Source: Symbiodinium microadriaticum (taxonomy: Eukaryota; Sar; Dinophyceae; Suessiales; Symbiodiniaceae). From it: a stretch of DNA of 64,000 bases. The DNA lies in contig LSRX01000858.1 in NCBI GenBank assembly GCA_001939145.1, forward strand, positions 62,001 to 126,000, in the 5' to 3' direction. Within the stretch, counting starts at the first letter, position 1. Each line of letters begins with the position of its first letter. Below, in pieces: positions 24,765 to 36,482 of the stretch. Under the pieces are notes generated by a model that saw only the letters and a program-made list of their open reading frames with translations, was not told the origin of the DNA and did no database searches. The position numbers and the translations under genes are program-made.

Positions 24765-25721
24765 CATGGGTGTGGCACCACCGATGCAAACTTATAGACA
24801 GTACTGTAGATGTTTTTCAGATTCTTGTAATGAGCCAGCTGACACCAAAGCACAGTAACGTGCTGGCTCCTTGTAGTGTGACAGTTGTATCGACCAGAAG
24901 CCATCACAGCATCCCAAGGGACAAGTTGACGCAAACCTTGCAAGTGCCGCTGGGAGGAGCCCCCGGCGTCGTGGCCTAGACAGCAGTCCCAAGGCAGCTC
25001 CAGGGTGGAAGGAAACACTCTGCCAATTTCTTCAGAGCTTCGCGCAGCTTCGCAGCTCCAGGTGAACAGCTTCTCCCAGCGAGAGGCTCAACGACGCACC
25101 ATCAAACGACAAAGGACGCCATGTCTGTGATGTGGCCCCTTGAAGTCTAGATAATGCGGGTATCGAGAGTCCCATCTTTGCTCCCACTGTGGAAGTGTGT
25201 GCTTTTGTTTAGCTCTCCGGCAGCAGGACCAGCAACACTGGAGATGGGACTCCTCGAAAGAGCGCTCTTCGGCGCCGCCACTCCGAAGTGATCCGGCTGC
25301 ATTCCACTGTTTAATGCTTTCTGTCTCAGATCGGCTCTCTGTCACTGGTGTCACAGGCCGGAGGGCTTTCCTTGTGCTCATGGCACTGGCTTCAAGCCGC
25401 CTCAGCAGTTTATTTGAATGAAATCTGTGAGTGCAGAGTTTGGGCCCCAAGTATGCTTGACGCTCATGCCACATGATGCAGTGCATGGTAAATCCAATCT
25501 CAGGTATTCGTAGCATATACTGTACCGCATGCAGACATCTGGCAGCGTTCATGACGTGCTTATGGGAGTCTTATTGGGTGAGGGAAGTGTGCTCTGCTCA
25601 GCTTCGGGCCCGCAGGGTCCGCAGATCACCAGGCCAGCATCGATTACAGAGGCCCGAGTTGGAATGCATTGAATTCGGTCCCGGGCTTCGGTGGAATAGG
25701 GAGGTAGGGTTGAGGTCCAAC

Positions 25722-27712
25722 CTGACACAGTTGAACAATGTTGAACAGAATCGGAGCTTCTGACTGGATGTTGTTCTCCTGGAATTCGGTGCACACTGCC
25801 ATACTAGTCTCAGTCAGCCCCTGCAGCACGGCAGCTGGATAGCCTTCCTGTCGCAAGAAGCGAGAGCCTCGGAAGACTTCGTCTAAGTCCTGCAAGATTG
25901 GCCTCCACACCGTGGCCGTCAAGCTCGATGGGTTCCACCAGACAGCTATGGTCCCTGGGTGAGTAGGGTTGGGTCGGAGGTTGGCTTCAGGTTTGCTCTT
26001 TACGTGGGGTGATGTGGATTATTGTGCGATGTGCTCGGACGCAACCCGTCTTCGGTGTGCAAGCGGGTGATTGATGTGAATGCGAGTCGTTTGTGGGCCG
26101 TGGCTGGCTCACACCTACCTGAAATAGACTTTCCCAGATCCGTGTGAGGATGGCCTGTACAGAAGACGTCTGGTGCCTAGGGGCACTTCGGGCTGTTTGG
26201 TGTCAGGCCCACGCGCATCCTGTTCAAAGCCGTCAGTTGGCACAGCGTCGGCCACCTTCAGCCGAGGTGAAACTGTCGTGATTGCGGACCATCCCACTTT
26301 CTTCCAGACACCAGGCCAACCAACGCGTTTTCGAGCATGCCTGTTTCATTGTTGCATGCTCGTAAAGTCGCAAGGCTGCCCCAGCGACAACCCTCACCTC
26401 TGAGGTGATAAAATGTTCCTGTACAAGAACAATACGGAGCGTGTCTTGGTCAGCACTTTCAACGGCAAATACGGTTCGGAGTAATATGGACAAGTCGCAG
26501 CTGGGTTCTGGAGCTGTGACAGGGTGTGCAACGTAATCCAACAGCCAGACTTGTATGTTGGCTCCTGCTCGCCGTGGAAGCATGCCAGGATGGGCAATCT
26601 CTCCAACAGCCCTTCGAGGCAGCCTGAAGAAATTTCCTTCCAGCCGGTTCCATGCGCTTTGCGTGTTCAGGCAACGTGGACTTGGTGGAAGCCGTCAAGC
26701 AAGGCACAGCACAGTGAGCGCAGAGTGAGTTCCTAAGCTTCTGGGTGGCGGCGCTTCTCAGGCGAGCAGCCGGGCATCGCCTGCCAGAAGGTTCCAGATC
26801 CGCGGAGTCGTTTTAGAAGAGGGTTAAGCAGAGATGTGCGGCAGCTTAAGCCTTGAACCAACACCATACAGAAGTAGAAAGAGATGGACCGTGCAGGAGA
26901 TGACAGTCCTTGGATCGGGCCTACTCTGAGTGTGTCACGCTTCAGAGCCCGTTTCATGCCTGGGCTTGGATCTCTCTACTAAGTGATCGCAAGTTGAAGC
27001 ATTTTGACTCGAAGAATTCAACTATTCCCGATACTTCGTCCATGCCGAGAGACGTGTCCAGGCCACGGGTAGGCGAATGGACTGCACGTGGATTGAGCCG
27101 CTTGGACTCCATGGGGGAGGAGCCAAACTTGCGGTCTGGCAGATGTGCAGGACGGGTTGGCGTCAACGATTGTGATGGTCTTGACAAGATGTCGGAGACT
27201 CTACTACTGTCATCGGTTCGGGAAGGTGTAGACGATCAGAGTCGCAGAGCAGTCATGATGACTCGGTTGGCAACATGCTTGATGCAATTGATGCAGTAAT
27301 GTTGTTGTTTTGTGCCATGCACTCGACGGAAACGACCCTCTCGCAAAACGCATCGCCAGGCCTTAAGTCAAGCAAATTCGAATCACACACTCCGGGCACT
27401 CACGCTTGAGCGCTGGCCGAACATGGTCTTCGATATGCATGGCACAAGAGCCGTGGGAATGAGTTTTGGCGACTACGGAGAAGAAATGCCAGAACGATAA
27501 GACTGACGACTCGGATAATTGTGCAGGGATGGGGACGCTTAAATGACGATACCCGGCTGCACCGGACGTCGGGAAGACACTTGCTCTGTCGGCAATCATG
27601 GTAGGTTGAGTCGGTGGAGTTCTTGGGGCTGCTTTAATGTTAGGTTCGAGGTCCAAACACAGTTTGTCCGAGTCTTGCGAAGCTTTGCCCAACTGAGATT
27701 CTTCCACAAACG
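25722..27712 (-). CDS. Unidentified protein on the - strand, four or more exons
   Basis: Exon-like segments, 5' to 3' on the - strand: 27712-27525 (FVEESQLGKASQDSDK), possibly 27187-26954 (MDEVSGIVEFFESKCFN), 26623-26398 (ANIQVWLLDYVAHPVTAPE, LRIVLVQEHFITSE, GT donor GTGAGG), 26255-26119 (VADAVPTDGFEQDARG, RLLYRPSSHGSGKVYF, GT donor GTAGGT) and 25954-25722 (ILQDLDEVFRGSRFLRQEGY, GT donor). The 26623-26398 to 26255-26119 join keeps frame; the next join as read does not. A further open frame at 25552-25088 may be the 3' part. No family recognised. Donors here are GT, unlike the protease. Confidence 0.55.
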
Positions 27713-27918
27713 CTGGGTGGACGTGAATCTGAGCGCAAGAGCCTGAGATGCACTGTTGCAGCATCTTGCAGCGGTGCTCATTGCTACATGTGGCTCTACA
27801 GTGCTGTGCACAACGCAGCGACCAGGGCTCGCTTGACAGCTTTTGCCCTCATGGCCAGGTAGTTGTTCATCACAGTTCACGCACTGCAAGTGAAATCGCA
27901 TCCTTTCGCCATCTTCAG

Positions 27919-27984
27919 GTCCGCACTTTCAACTTTGAGGAGTATGAGTGCGGGACTCAGCTGCAGGACATTGACCAAGCCTGA
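27919..27984 (+). CDS. Short candidate exon
   Basis: After the pyrimidine-rich acceptor ATCTTCAG the frame reads VRTFNFEEYECGTQ, then a stop at 27982 unless spliced at the CAG near 27960. It marks the switch back to + strand coding signal. Unknown product. Confidence 0.3.
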   Translation, partial: VRTFNFEEYECGTQLQDIDQA

Positions 27985-28905
27985 AGTTGCGCCACACGTC
28001 CAGCGATGCATTATGGCATGTGGTTGCTTCATGATCTCAGATCGACTGGTGATGTATCGGATTTGCATGTTCCACTGCACACATCACCAAAAGCCAGACT
28101 AGCCCAGTTAGGCATCCATGGCGGCGCGCATACACATACTCAGGCTTGGCAAGAACTAATGCGAAGAGTCGTCGTCATGGGCTAGGTTTCTGGCCCAAAA
28201 TGGGATAGGTTTCGGTCCCTCATTCCAGGGTCAAGGAATGGAATGTGTTGAGGGATTAGGGTCCCGTCCTTCTGCGTCGTCGTCGTGCCAGACACAAGGA
28301 ATGGCATATGCTGCGGTCTGCGAAGTGCAATGCTGACAGCAACATGTAACATGCTACAGGGATATGGGTTCTGTCCCCGTTAAGGATACCAGCTGCGGAC
28401 TCAGCCACCCAGGTACTCCTCTTAGCAGGTACGTTTACACGTCTGCTACTCATGTTTTAGCTTTTCCCAGCATGAGTAACAGACCTGGGACCCCCTGCGC
28501 CTACTTAACGCCATGTCCAGGCGCTTACACACCCACACACGCTCATGCCCGGGATTCACCGGGCTGCAGCAAAAGATGCTTGACTGGCCCAAGCGGAGGC
28601 CGTGCATCCTAAACAAAGGAGTGTAAGGAACTGGTCGGCCACATTCGGCAACCTTGGAAATAGCCCTCAACCCTTCGCACAAGCACTGGCAATGCTCACT
28701 CAACCATTGGCACAATCACGTGCAAACCCTCGCTGCCTGAAACCTGCCTGCGTCGAGATACTTGGACCCTTTCCGAAATAAAGCTGCAGAACGTTGCTCT
28801 CGCATCAGACGTCGACCCTTGCGCCAGTCCCGGAATGATCAAAATGAGGGCATCGGAAAGCTTCAGCACATGATCTTAAAACACATGATGATGATCGACA
28901 TGTCC

Positions 28906-29001
28906 AGGCGCTTACACGCGCCCACACGCACGCGCGCGCACGCACGCGCGCACGCGCGCGCACACGCACACACACGCACACACACACACACACACAGACA
29001 G
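28906..29001. repeat. (CG)n / (CA)n dinucleotide array
   Basis: Alternating purine-pyrimidine CGCGCA runs merge into CACACA units. Such sequence can adopt Z-form DNA (established property of CG/CA tracts). Confidence 0.95.
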
Positions 29002-29400
29002 ATCTCGACACTGGAACTCGTTTTGTGCCGTGGGTGCACTGGAACCGCGAGGCTCTTGTCAGTGTTGGTTGTGTTTTCTGTGGTATGAGGCAACATACAC
29101 TGGGCCGCCAGAGGCGGCACGCGGCACCGCTGCCACATCAGAAGGCCCCGAAGGCAGATGATGCAGAAGAGACGGCACTGCATCTTTCCGAATGTTTCCG
29201 ACAAGACCGTCAGGTCTCCTTCCCGAACCGTCCCGGGGTCGCCTCACGACCACGCGTGCAGCCACTGCCACCTAGGCGGGACCCGGCTCACTTCGGGGAC
29301 AAACGAATGTTTGTTTACTCGCGAAGGCCAACTGTTCAGCCTGAGCTGAGCCCAGAGCCAGTGGCCCAGTCGACATCGCAGATCCAGCGGCCTTCTGCAG

Positions 29401-29568
29401 ACATTGAGGCAGCTGCTTTGGCAGATCCAGCAAGAAGTCAGGCGCGAGGACCGTGACGAGAAGCGGGAGCCCCGGGAGCCGGCTGCCCGGATTTCTCGTT
29501 GCACGGCATACATCCGCATACCTCCATGGTTTTGCTCTGCTGAACCTCTTTATGAAGCAAGCTGAGAG
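29401..29568 (+). CDS. Charged candidate exon
   Basis: After TTCTGCAG the frame reads LRQLLWQIQQEVRREDRDEK, then EPREPAARISR, to a stop at 29566. Helical and highly charged. The overlapping frame (29025-29456) is also open and reads VYSRRPTVQPELSPEP just upstream, so the two may be spliced parts of one exon series. No domain recognised. Confidence 0.35.
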
Positions 29569-30822
29569 GCAGCAGGCCAGCCAGAAAGCGACAAGGCCCA
29601 GGGAGGAAGTTTTTGCCGGCATGACCTGCAGTGACGCCGTAGTGTCTGGGAGGGTGTACGAGGGGAACTGGAAGATGGAATCGGATGAAGCAGGCGAGCA
29701 TGCTAGCTGCCACCGGCTTTTGCGCAGCTTTAAGGAGCAGGGTTTGGGTCTCGCAAAAAACTGTTGTTGACGGCCCCGCACATGCAATTTCGCATTGTGA
29801 GATACGCACGCGATTTTCCTATTGCGAAGTCTTTCTACTAGAAGTACAGGGTGCAGGCAACTACAACCACAAAGCTTTGCGGGCCATCATCAGCCAACTC
29901 TCATACAAAATACGTATGCAAGCCCGAATCGCCACGTCACCTTTTGCGTTTTGCAATTATCTATTTCCAGGGACCAGTCAACGTGGCGAAACTCAGAGTA
30001 CAGTTGAAAGTCAACAGAGCGGCAAGCAGCGATCAGAAGCCAAGTCAACGTGCCTGCTCAGTCCGGCGATGTCCACGGCAGGCCTCCATGAGCAGGCACC
30101 TCTCATGTTGGCTCATGGCGTGCAGCTTTGCAAGCCCCAACATGACGAGAAAGAGTCAAAACGGAGAACAGGGTGTAGTGCGGCGGACCTGTCGGGCACT
30201 CTAGTCGAGTCATGTCGAGTCGCGAAGCAGCAAATACATCCTCACTGTGTCTAGAGTCCAGAGCTCGCGTTCCCGGTCTCGCAAGCCTTGCAAAAGCCCT
30301 AAGCAATTATCTCGTGTACTCCTGCAGAGCCTGGTCTTTCGGGCTGCTTTCCTGATGTATAGTTTGTCGTGCCGCGAATGGCCAGCCTGTTGCTCATGTG
30401 CAGAGTAGGTGTACCACTGAATCTCACAGCAGATCACAGCAGCATTCCATAAATCGTGCGAGTCACAGCTTCGGGAGTATCTCCGTAGCCCGAGCGTTAT
30501 CATCAGTGTGGTTCAGCCTCTACATGCAGGTGAGAAGACGTAGAAGCTCTGCAGGTACTTGGGGCCGTGGCCGAGGCTACCCTCCCCAGGCCAGTTGCTA
30601 AGTGAATGTCCAGTCATTCAAAAAAAGCTAACGGCCGGAAAGCCTTATGCGCAGTTCCTCGGTCCAGTCGGCGGCTGCTGGCGCCAAGGTCCAGGATTTA
30701 GGGTTTGAGGTTCGCGAGTTTTGAGCATGGGGTTTTGGAAAGGCTTTGGAAAAGCATCAACAGGAATGCCAGTCGCTGTTCAACGACTGTGGCGGGCTTT
30801 AATCTGATGTCGCTTTGCACAG

Positions 30823-31765
30823 GCATCCGCACTGCTGGCTGCAGCGTCGGTGATGCCAGCACCAGTCGCGGCAGCACCCGCAGTAGCACCAGCCAAGCTT
30901 AAACTTTGCAGTAGGATTTGCAGTAGGAATCGGCAATGACCGAAACGTGCTTCACTTCTTGCGGTTTAAAGTTCATTCTATGCTTAAGCGATTACTCAAT
31001 TTTGCTTTCGAGCCAGGCTCGGCCAGTCTTCGGTGATCAGGCTGCGCGTTTGGTGGAGTGTGTTCAAGGTTTGAAACTCCGGGCGAAGATGCGCTAGAGT
31101 GTGGGGTGACTGCAGACATGCCTCAGTAGGGTCAGTAGGACCTGGCGTGTATACAAGAAGCGCGTGGCAAGACTGTAGGCAACTGACTGCAGGCTCGTGA
31201 TGAGGAACATCTGCATTTGCTCTTGATTTTTCCCCTGCACAGGCATCCCCACTTTTAGCGGCTGCCTCGACAATGGCAACCCCACCGAAGTTGGTGCCGG
31301 AGGCCTTGTTGAAGAGCAGCCTTTTGCGGAGATAGCTAAGTTCAAACTTCGAAGGCGTCCACACTGCTGTCTGCACTGTCACCATCGTCGCCGCCGCTAC
31401 TGCCACCCGAGGTAGGGTTTTGGGGCCTCGATTGCCCATGTTGCAATTCTCGGTGCCCAGCGACGCGATTGCAGGACTCGGCGCGATTGGCTGCATCGAT
31501 AGCATCCAAGCCCGAAGCAACCAGCGCGACGGAGGCCATGACATCTGACCAGTGTAGGGGCATGAAAGTCATCGGATGTCAGGCGCTTTCGACACCGATG
31601 CCCAGTGTGGCTTTACAGCCGCCGATCGTGCCCGAGGCCTGCGCCTGCACCTGTCACCACAAGCAGATCTGTCCCAGCCAGGCGCAGCCTCCCAAACCAA
31701 CGCCAGAGGACAATCCCGCGTCAGTGCGGCGCCCCAGCACGAGCTACCGACATGACTTGAAATGA
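30823..31765 (+). CDS. Ala/Pro-rich protein with three related exons
   Basis: Three segments start alike after an AG: 30823 (ASALLAAASVMPAPVAAAP), 31243 (ASPLLAAASTMATPPKLVPE) and 31355-31411 (ASTLLSALSPSSPPLLPPE, GT donor). The first two share TGCACAG before the exon. A later segment at 31590-31765 reads STPMPSVALQPPIVPEACAC followed by CHHKQICPSQAQPPKP. Low-complexity composition prevents a functional call; exon duplication is the main signal. Confidence 0.45.
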
Positions 31766-32539
31766 TGATGGGTTGTCAAGCTTTGCTGCAAGCACACAGC
31801 GCTTCAGTTTAGAATGTAGAAGAGGACGTGCTTGTCATGCATGCGATAGCAATCGATGGCATGCCACAGCTTCGATTTGCATTGCAAGGCATCTGCTCAA
31901 TCTCAGCATGCAGCGCCGTTGTCCAAGGCACGGGCACCGCTTTGCATTGTGGGTACTGGTTGATCCCTACTCCGAGGGCTTCGGGTAAGCTTCCGTTTGG
32001 CTTGTCCTTGTCCCGTGTAGCCCACAGGGCTGGGAGGTGAGACATTCATCCCGTCGCTGTCAGTCCTGAACGTGCTCGTGTTGCAACAGGAAGTGCCGAA
32101 CGTTCCAAAGACGCCTCCAAAGGCAACGGTTGTGAGCATCTGAGCATCCACACGTCTGTTCAGCCAAGTAGCGTTGGTGAACATGAATTCGTGATTGGCT
32201 CCGGAGGCAAAGCCAACTTTCCCAAAGCGATGGAGCTATCCAGGCTGCTTCATCATTGCAGAATCAAAGCCAAATCTAGCCTTCTTTGCCAGTGTTCAAA
32301 TGCTGCTGATGGTGCTTCAAATAATCATGCCCCCGCTGCCCTGCAGACCACTTTGCCCCAGCAACTCCAGAAAGAGGAGGAACAAGGAGCAAAGGAGGAG
32401 TGAGCAGGGAAGGAGCAGGAGCATCAGCACGCGAAGGACGTTGTATCGATTACGAATCCGGTATCTGCACAGTCGTGACTCAGTGTTTCTGTTTGTGGAA
32501 GCCAAGGTTGCTGAAATGACGGTGGGGTCGTGGTATTCG

Positions 32540-32882
32540 TAGCAGCAGAAGCAGCAGCAGCAGTGGCAGGATCAGGACCAGAAGCAGTGACAGTAGCACT
32601 AGCAGAAGTAGTAGTAATAGTAGTCGTCGTCGTCGTTGTAGTAGTGGCAGTGGCAGTGGCAGTGGCAGTGGCAGTGGCAGTGGTAGTGGTAGTGGTAGTG
32701 GTAGTGGTAGTGGTAGTGGTAATGGTATTGGTAGTGGTGGTGGTGGTATTGGTAATGGTGGTGGTGGTGGTGGTGGTGGTGGTGGTGGTTGGTGGTGGTG
32801 GTAGTAGTAGGAGTAGGAGTAGGAGTAGGAGTAGGAGTAGGAGTAGGAGTAGGAGTAGGAGTAGGAGTAGGAGTAGGAGTAG

Positions 32883-32924
<42 letters not shown>

Positions 32925-32948
32925 CAGCAGCAGCAGCAGGAGTAGTAG

Positions 32949-32981
<33 letters not shown>

Positions 32982-33008
32982 CAGCAGCAGCAGCAGCAGG
33001 AGTAGTAG

Positions 33009-33054
<46 letters not shown>

Positions 33055-33235
33055 CCACGTCGTCGTCGTCGTCGGTGGCGTAGTGGTGGTGGTGGTGGTG
33101 GTGGTGATGGTGGTGCCGGTAGTGGCATAGTCTGGTGGTGGTGGTGGTGCTGCTGCTGCTGGTGGTTGGGGGTGGTAGTAGTCGCAGCAGCAGCAGTAGC
33201 AGCAACAATCTACTGCTGCGGCTGCGACGACGATG
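32540..33235. repeat. Large compound trinucleotide array (GTG, GGA, AGT, AGC)
   Basis: Nearly 700 bases of GTG/GTA, then AGGAGT, AGT and AGC units. All frames are open on both strands, so the 234-242 codon ORFs here are artefacts. Confidence 0.97.
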
Positions 33236-33404
33236 ATTACTGCAACTAAATGTTGGCTTTCACAGCTTCTGCGGCTACCGGTTCATCGGCTGTGTTGAAG
33301 GTACTCAGGTACTTCTTCCGACAACTCATGTTCCAGTCAGAAACTTGCTCCGAAGCTTGCCGAGCTAGCCCTGATTGAAGCTGCTTGAACGTGTGTTGGT
33401 GCAG

Positions 33405-33465
33405 GGGATGACAACGTTGACTCTTTCTTGGAAAAGCTCCGCGGAAAGGCCAGCCAGCTGCTGAT
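33405..33465 (+). CDS. Candidate exon after the large repeat block
   Basis: After GGTGCAG the frame reads DDNVDSFLEKLRGKASQL, helical. It continues open to 33763 but becomes less protein-like after about 33465. Probably one exon of a + strand gene between 33.4 and 34.7 kb. Confidence 0.35.
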
Positions 33466-34139
33466 CACCAGCTGTGATTCAGTCATGTCCAGCTGCATCT
33501 GCATCGAGTCCATACTACGGAGGAGTAAAACCCGACAGCTTGAAATCCACCGGGAGTTTCATTGCCTGTGCGCATGCCAGTTTGATGTCCAGGCGCCCAG
33601 GCAAGCAGCTGACAGAGATCAGCTGGCATCTCAGATGTTGCACAAGCTTGGAAGTATAATTTCGAGAGCATCGCAAGCAACAGCAATACAACATTCGAGA
33701 TCATTCGACATTTATTTTGGTTGCCATATGTTCCAGTACCTTCATTCTAACGACTGTCTCTGAGCAGATTTTGCAGACATCACATACTGATTTTGTTGTG
33801 GGGTCGCGAATGCAAACTTGCACAGACTCACAGGCAGTGGCAAGACAGGAGGAACTCGAGGCGTGTCGCGATGGTGTACAGCAAGTACATGGCCTCATGG
33901 CTGCCTCCACGGCCGATGTTTTGCTACTTTGCAGAGCGAAGGAGCCGCTGTTACGCTGAAAAATATATCGCTCACTTGGACAGGCAGGATGACAAGCAAG
34001 AGCTGCTCAGATGCAGTCGGAATATGCCGGCCCGGGATGTCGGGTCGGCTGGAGTGGCTAGAGGATTGAAGCGAACGAAGCTTGCTTTTTTGCCTTGCTT
34101 CAGACTTTGGCTGATAACCGGCACACAGCTCCCCAGCCG

Positions 34140-34612
34140 AGGTGGGATTGGTCCAGCCAAAAATGGTGGGATCAGTGGAATGACGAGTCGTGGAAGTGGG
34201 ATGAGCGGTGGAGTGCGAAGGGCACAGATGAGAAGCAGTGGCTGAGGGCTCAGACGGCTTAGCGATGCTTTGCGTGCTTTGCACTTTGGGACTTTGGGCA
34301 GTGCGGATGTTCAGGTTCGAGCCGAAGGATTCATGGTGGGCCTGGGAAGGTGCCCTTGCGCTGATCATTCGGTGCTTCCTTTGCTCATAGCGCTTTGGGA
34401 GGCCGCCCATCCTGGAACGATCAGGGCTGGAAGTCAGAAGAGGCACCCAACATCCACGACAGGTGAACGACCCAGAGACGGAAGCTAAGTTGCTGGTTGC
34501 TGCCGTGTCTGAGGACGAGAGCTGGGGAGAATGGAGAAGCGGCGACGAGCATGGAAGCGGGAAACGTGGAAGCCCAAGCGTTGTATCCGAGCTCGGCACG
34601 CGGCCGCCCTGA
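34140..34612 (+). CDS. Trp/Asp/Glu-rich low-complexity protein, two exons
   Basis: 34140-34262 follows CAGCCGAG and reads WDWSSQKWWDQWNDESWKWD, then ERWSAKGTDEKQW, to a stop at 34260: nine Trp in 40 residues. 34490-34612 reads SEDESWGEWRSGDEHGSG. The - strand carries a 291-codon Ser/Pro/Thr-rich frame over the same bases (33895-34770). I take that as the antisense shadow of TGG-rich codons, though it is the longest frame here outside simple repeats. Confidence 0.45.
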
Positions 34613-34919
34613 GCCAACTGTTTCCTGAAGCAGGGAGCCTGCATTGCGCAGAGGTGGGACAGAAGCGGAGCAGGCAGGCAAGCCGCAAGCCGCAGTCTCT
34701 TTGGAGGCAGTCGTTTTCGGAGTTTTTGGCATGCATGTCTTCCAGAAGTTAGCTCACGCCTGTGCTCCAATCTTCCACCCGCTCGGACTTATTCTGAAGC
34801 CCCGCTGTGAAATCATGCGTTCTGTGCGGGATAGAGTTAAGTTACAGGTGGTCCAAGACGACATGGACACAGTCAACGCCCGCCTTGTTCCACCGAAAGC
34901 TCGAGTCATTTAGTTAATG

Positions 34920-35110
34920 ACGTTGGATGGCGCACAGGCCGAAGACAAGAAGCTCAAGGACAGCAAGGACGGCAAAGAAAAAGCCAAAGAGAAGAAGGCT
35001 CGAGCACTTTGCTGGATCTGGCTGCTGTGTTTTCATGGGCCGTTGAATGTCGAATAAACTCCGGACCTGTCCGAGGACAAGAAGGAAGACAAGAAAGTAA
35101 AGAAGGCATC
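34920..35110 (+). CDS. Lys-rich candidate exons
   Basis: From 34938 the frame reads AEDKKLKDSKDGKEKAKEK. Near 35070 comes SEDKKEDKKVKK. Such Lys/Asp/Glu strings recur at 47703-47753. They look like flexible or nuclear-targeting segments. Function unknown. Confidence 0.35.
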
Positions 35111-35348
35111 ACATGTTGTCCCGTGTTCTGTTTGAAGTCGTCAGAGTAGCAATCGGTGACACGTGGATCGTCAAAATGCTTGTCAACATCCACTAGCAGT
35201 CCCTGCTAGACATGTATCTTCAAGTTAGGATAGAGCTTGTTAAGATCTACGAACGCAAGCTTCAATTTGGCTCGTAGCAGCATGCAAGCATGCACAGATG
35301 TATGGCATTGAATCACGGTCGAACTCCTAATCGGCTGGCCTGAGGAGA

Positions 35349-35792
35349 GTGGCATTAAAACACATGCACATCAAACAGGGCTCTATAACAGCAGACATCA
35401 AACCCAACGAGCCTTTGCAACTAGCAGCCGTGTCCAGCTCTGGCCGACTGCCCGATGGATCCGATACAGGCAGAATCTTTGAGCGATGCAGCGCTTCCCT
35501 TCCCAAGAAATGTTCGGAAAACACGAGGCTTGGAAGCTGCAGCAAGCGCGCTTGGGGAGCAAGGCCTTCACAGGACCCCAGAGTGGCACAGTTGACAACG
35601 GCATATGTGCAGGAGAAGACCTTAGAAGAGCTTCGATCCTCCCAGGCACGATGGTCGGTGGCCTTTGCCACTCAGTTCGAAGGCTTCATTGCACTTTACC
35701 TGTCATTACTCTGTGGCAAATCGAAACACTGGTTGGATTCTTCGCAGCTGAGGACATGTCTGACGAGGACATGCAGGGGTCAGCGAAATTGA
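35349..35792 (+). CDS. Open frame of 147 codons, unidentified
   Basis: The frame contains GSDTGRIFERCSASLPKKCS and TTAYVQEKTLEELRSSQARW, with protein-like composition. It lies just upstream of the EF-hand-like exons and may be part of the same gene, but no junction could be fixed. Confidence 0.35.
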   Translation: MALKHMHIKQGSITADIKPNEPLQLAAVSSSGRLPDGSDTGRIFERCSASLPKKCSENTRLGSCSKRAWGARPSQDPRVAQLTTAYVQEKTLEELRSSQARWSVAFATQFEGFIALYLSLLCGKSKHWLDSSQLRTCLTRTCRGQRN

Positions 35793-35901
35793 GCAGAACA
35801 GTGTTTGAGGAATTTCCGAGTTGTGTCTGATCGCAGCGTCGTTCCTAACGATCGCAAGAGAGTTTGGGCTGAATCGACTAGTGCACAGCCTGCCCCTCCA
35901 G

Positions 35902-36333
35902 GACCAAGACGGTCTTATCACGGAGAGTGAGTGCAGCAAGGCCTTCAAGAGGCTTGGGTGATGGCCAGAATCTTTGCGCCGTGAGTTCGACTGTGATGGT
36001 GCTTTGATATTGCAGCATCAAGATGCCCGTGCTCGGAAATTCACTTTCTCGGGCTACTGGTCAGGATTCTCGGAGCCAATGCTGAAATGCCGAAGTACCG
36101 GCTGAAGGTGGCCAGTGCAGTGGCACTTGCGAACCACGCGCAGACCTTGAAGTTGGATGCGCCTTTGACTTGAGGAGATGTTTGACGAGATGGATGTGCT
36201 AGGCAGCATGGAAGGGCAGCGCTCAACCAATCCATAGCATGCTCTTCCATTCTGCTGCAATTCAGCCCTTCCTCTGCCAGGAAAGCAAAGGTTGGACTTC
36301 CGGCAGTTCCACAAGTTGGTGCGCCGCGTCATT
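35902..36333 (+). CDS. EF-hand-like calcium-binding protein, partial
   Basis: The exon 35902-35957 follows CTCCAG and reads DQDGLITESECSKAFKRLG, the second half of an EF-hand loop (D-x-D-G-x-I-x-x-x-E) plus exit helix; the first loop residues would come from an upstream exon. 36016-36173 is open and reads FLGLLVRILGANAEMPKYRL, helical. 36175-36195 reads EMFDEMD after AG. 36292-36333 reads LDFRQFHKLVRR, like the end of an EF loop and its F helix. The second loop is degenerate as far as I can join it. A calmodulin-like or larger EF-hand protein is possible. Confidence is limited by unresolved junctions. Confidence 0.5.
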
Positions 36334-36482
36334 CTTCTTCTTTCTGCATCTGCTTCGTCACGGGGAATTCGGGTGAGTCGAGTCTGTTGGCATTCCACGA
36401 AGGGCCAATTTTTGTGAGCAGGTCTTGTGGTTCGCAAACACGCCCGGCAGCAGGATATGCACTGGTATGTTTGCCCGCGAAG

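Noticed and set aside
32424..33249. Frames of up to 242 codons over the GTG/AGT arrays
   Set aside because: Pure simple-repeat translations on both strands.
33895..34770. 291-codon - strand frame, longest in the window outside simple repeats
   Set aside because: Ser/Pro/Thr-rich and complementary to the Trp-rich + exons; no exon borders or family. Kept only as a possibility.
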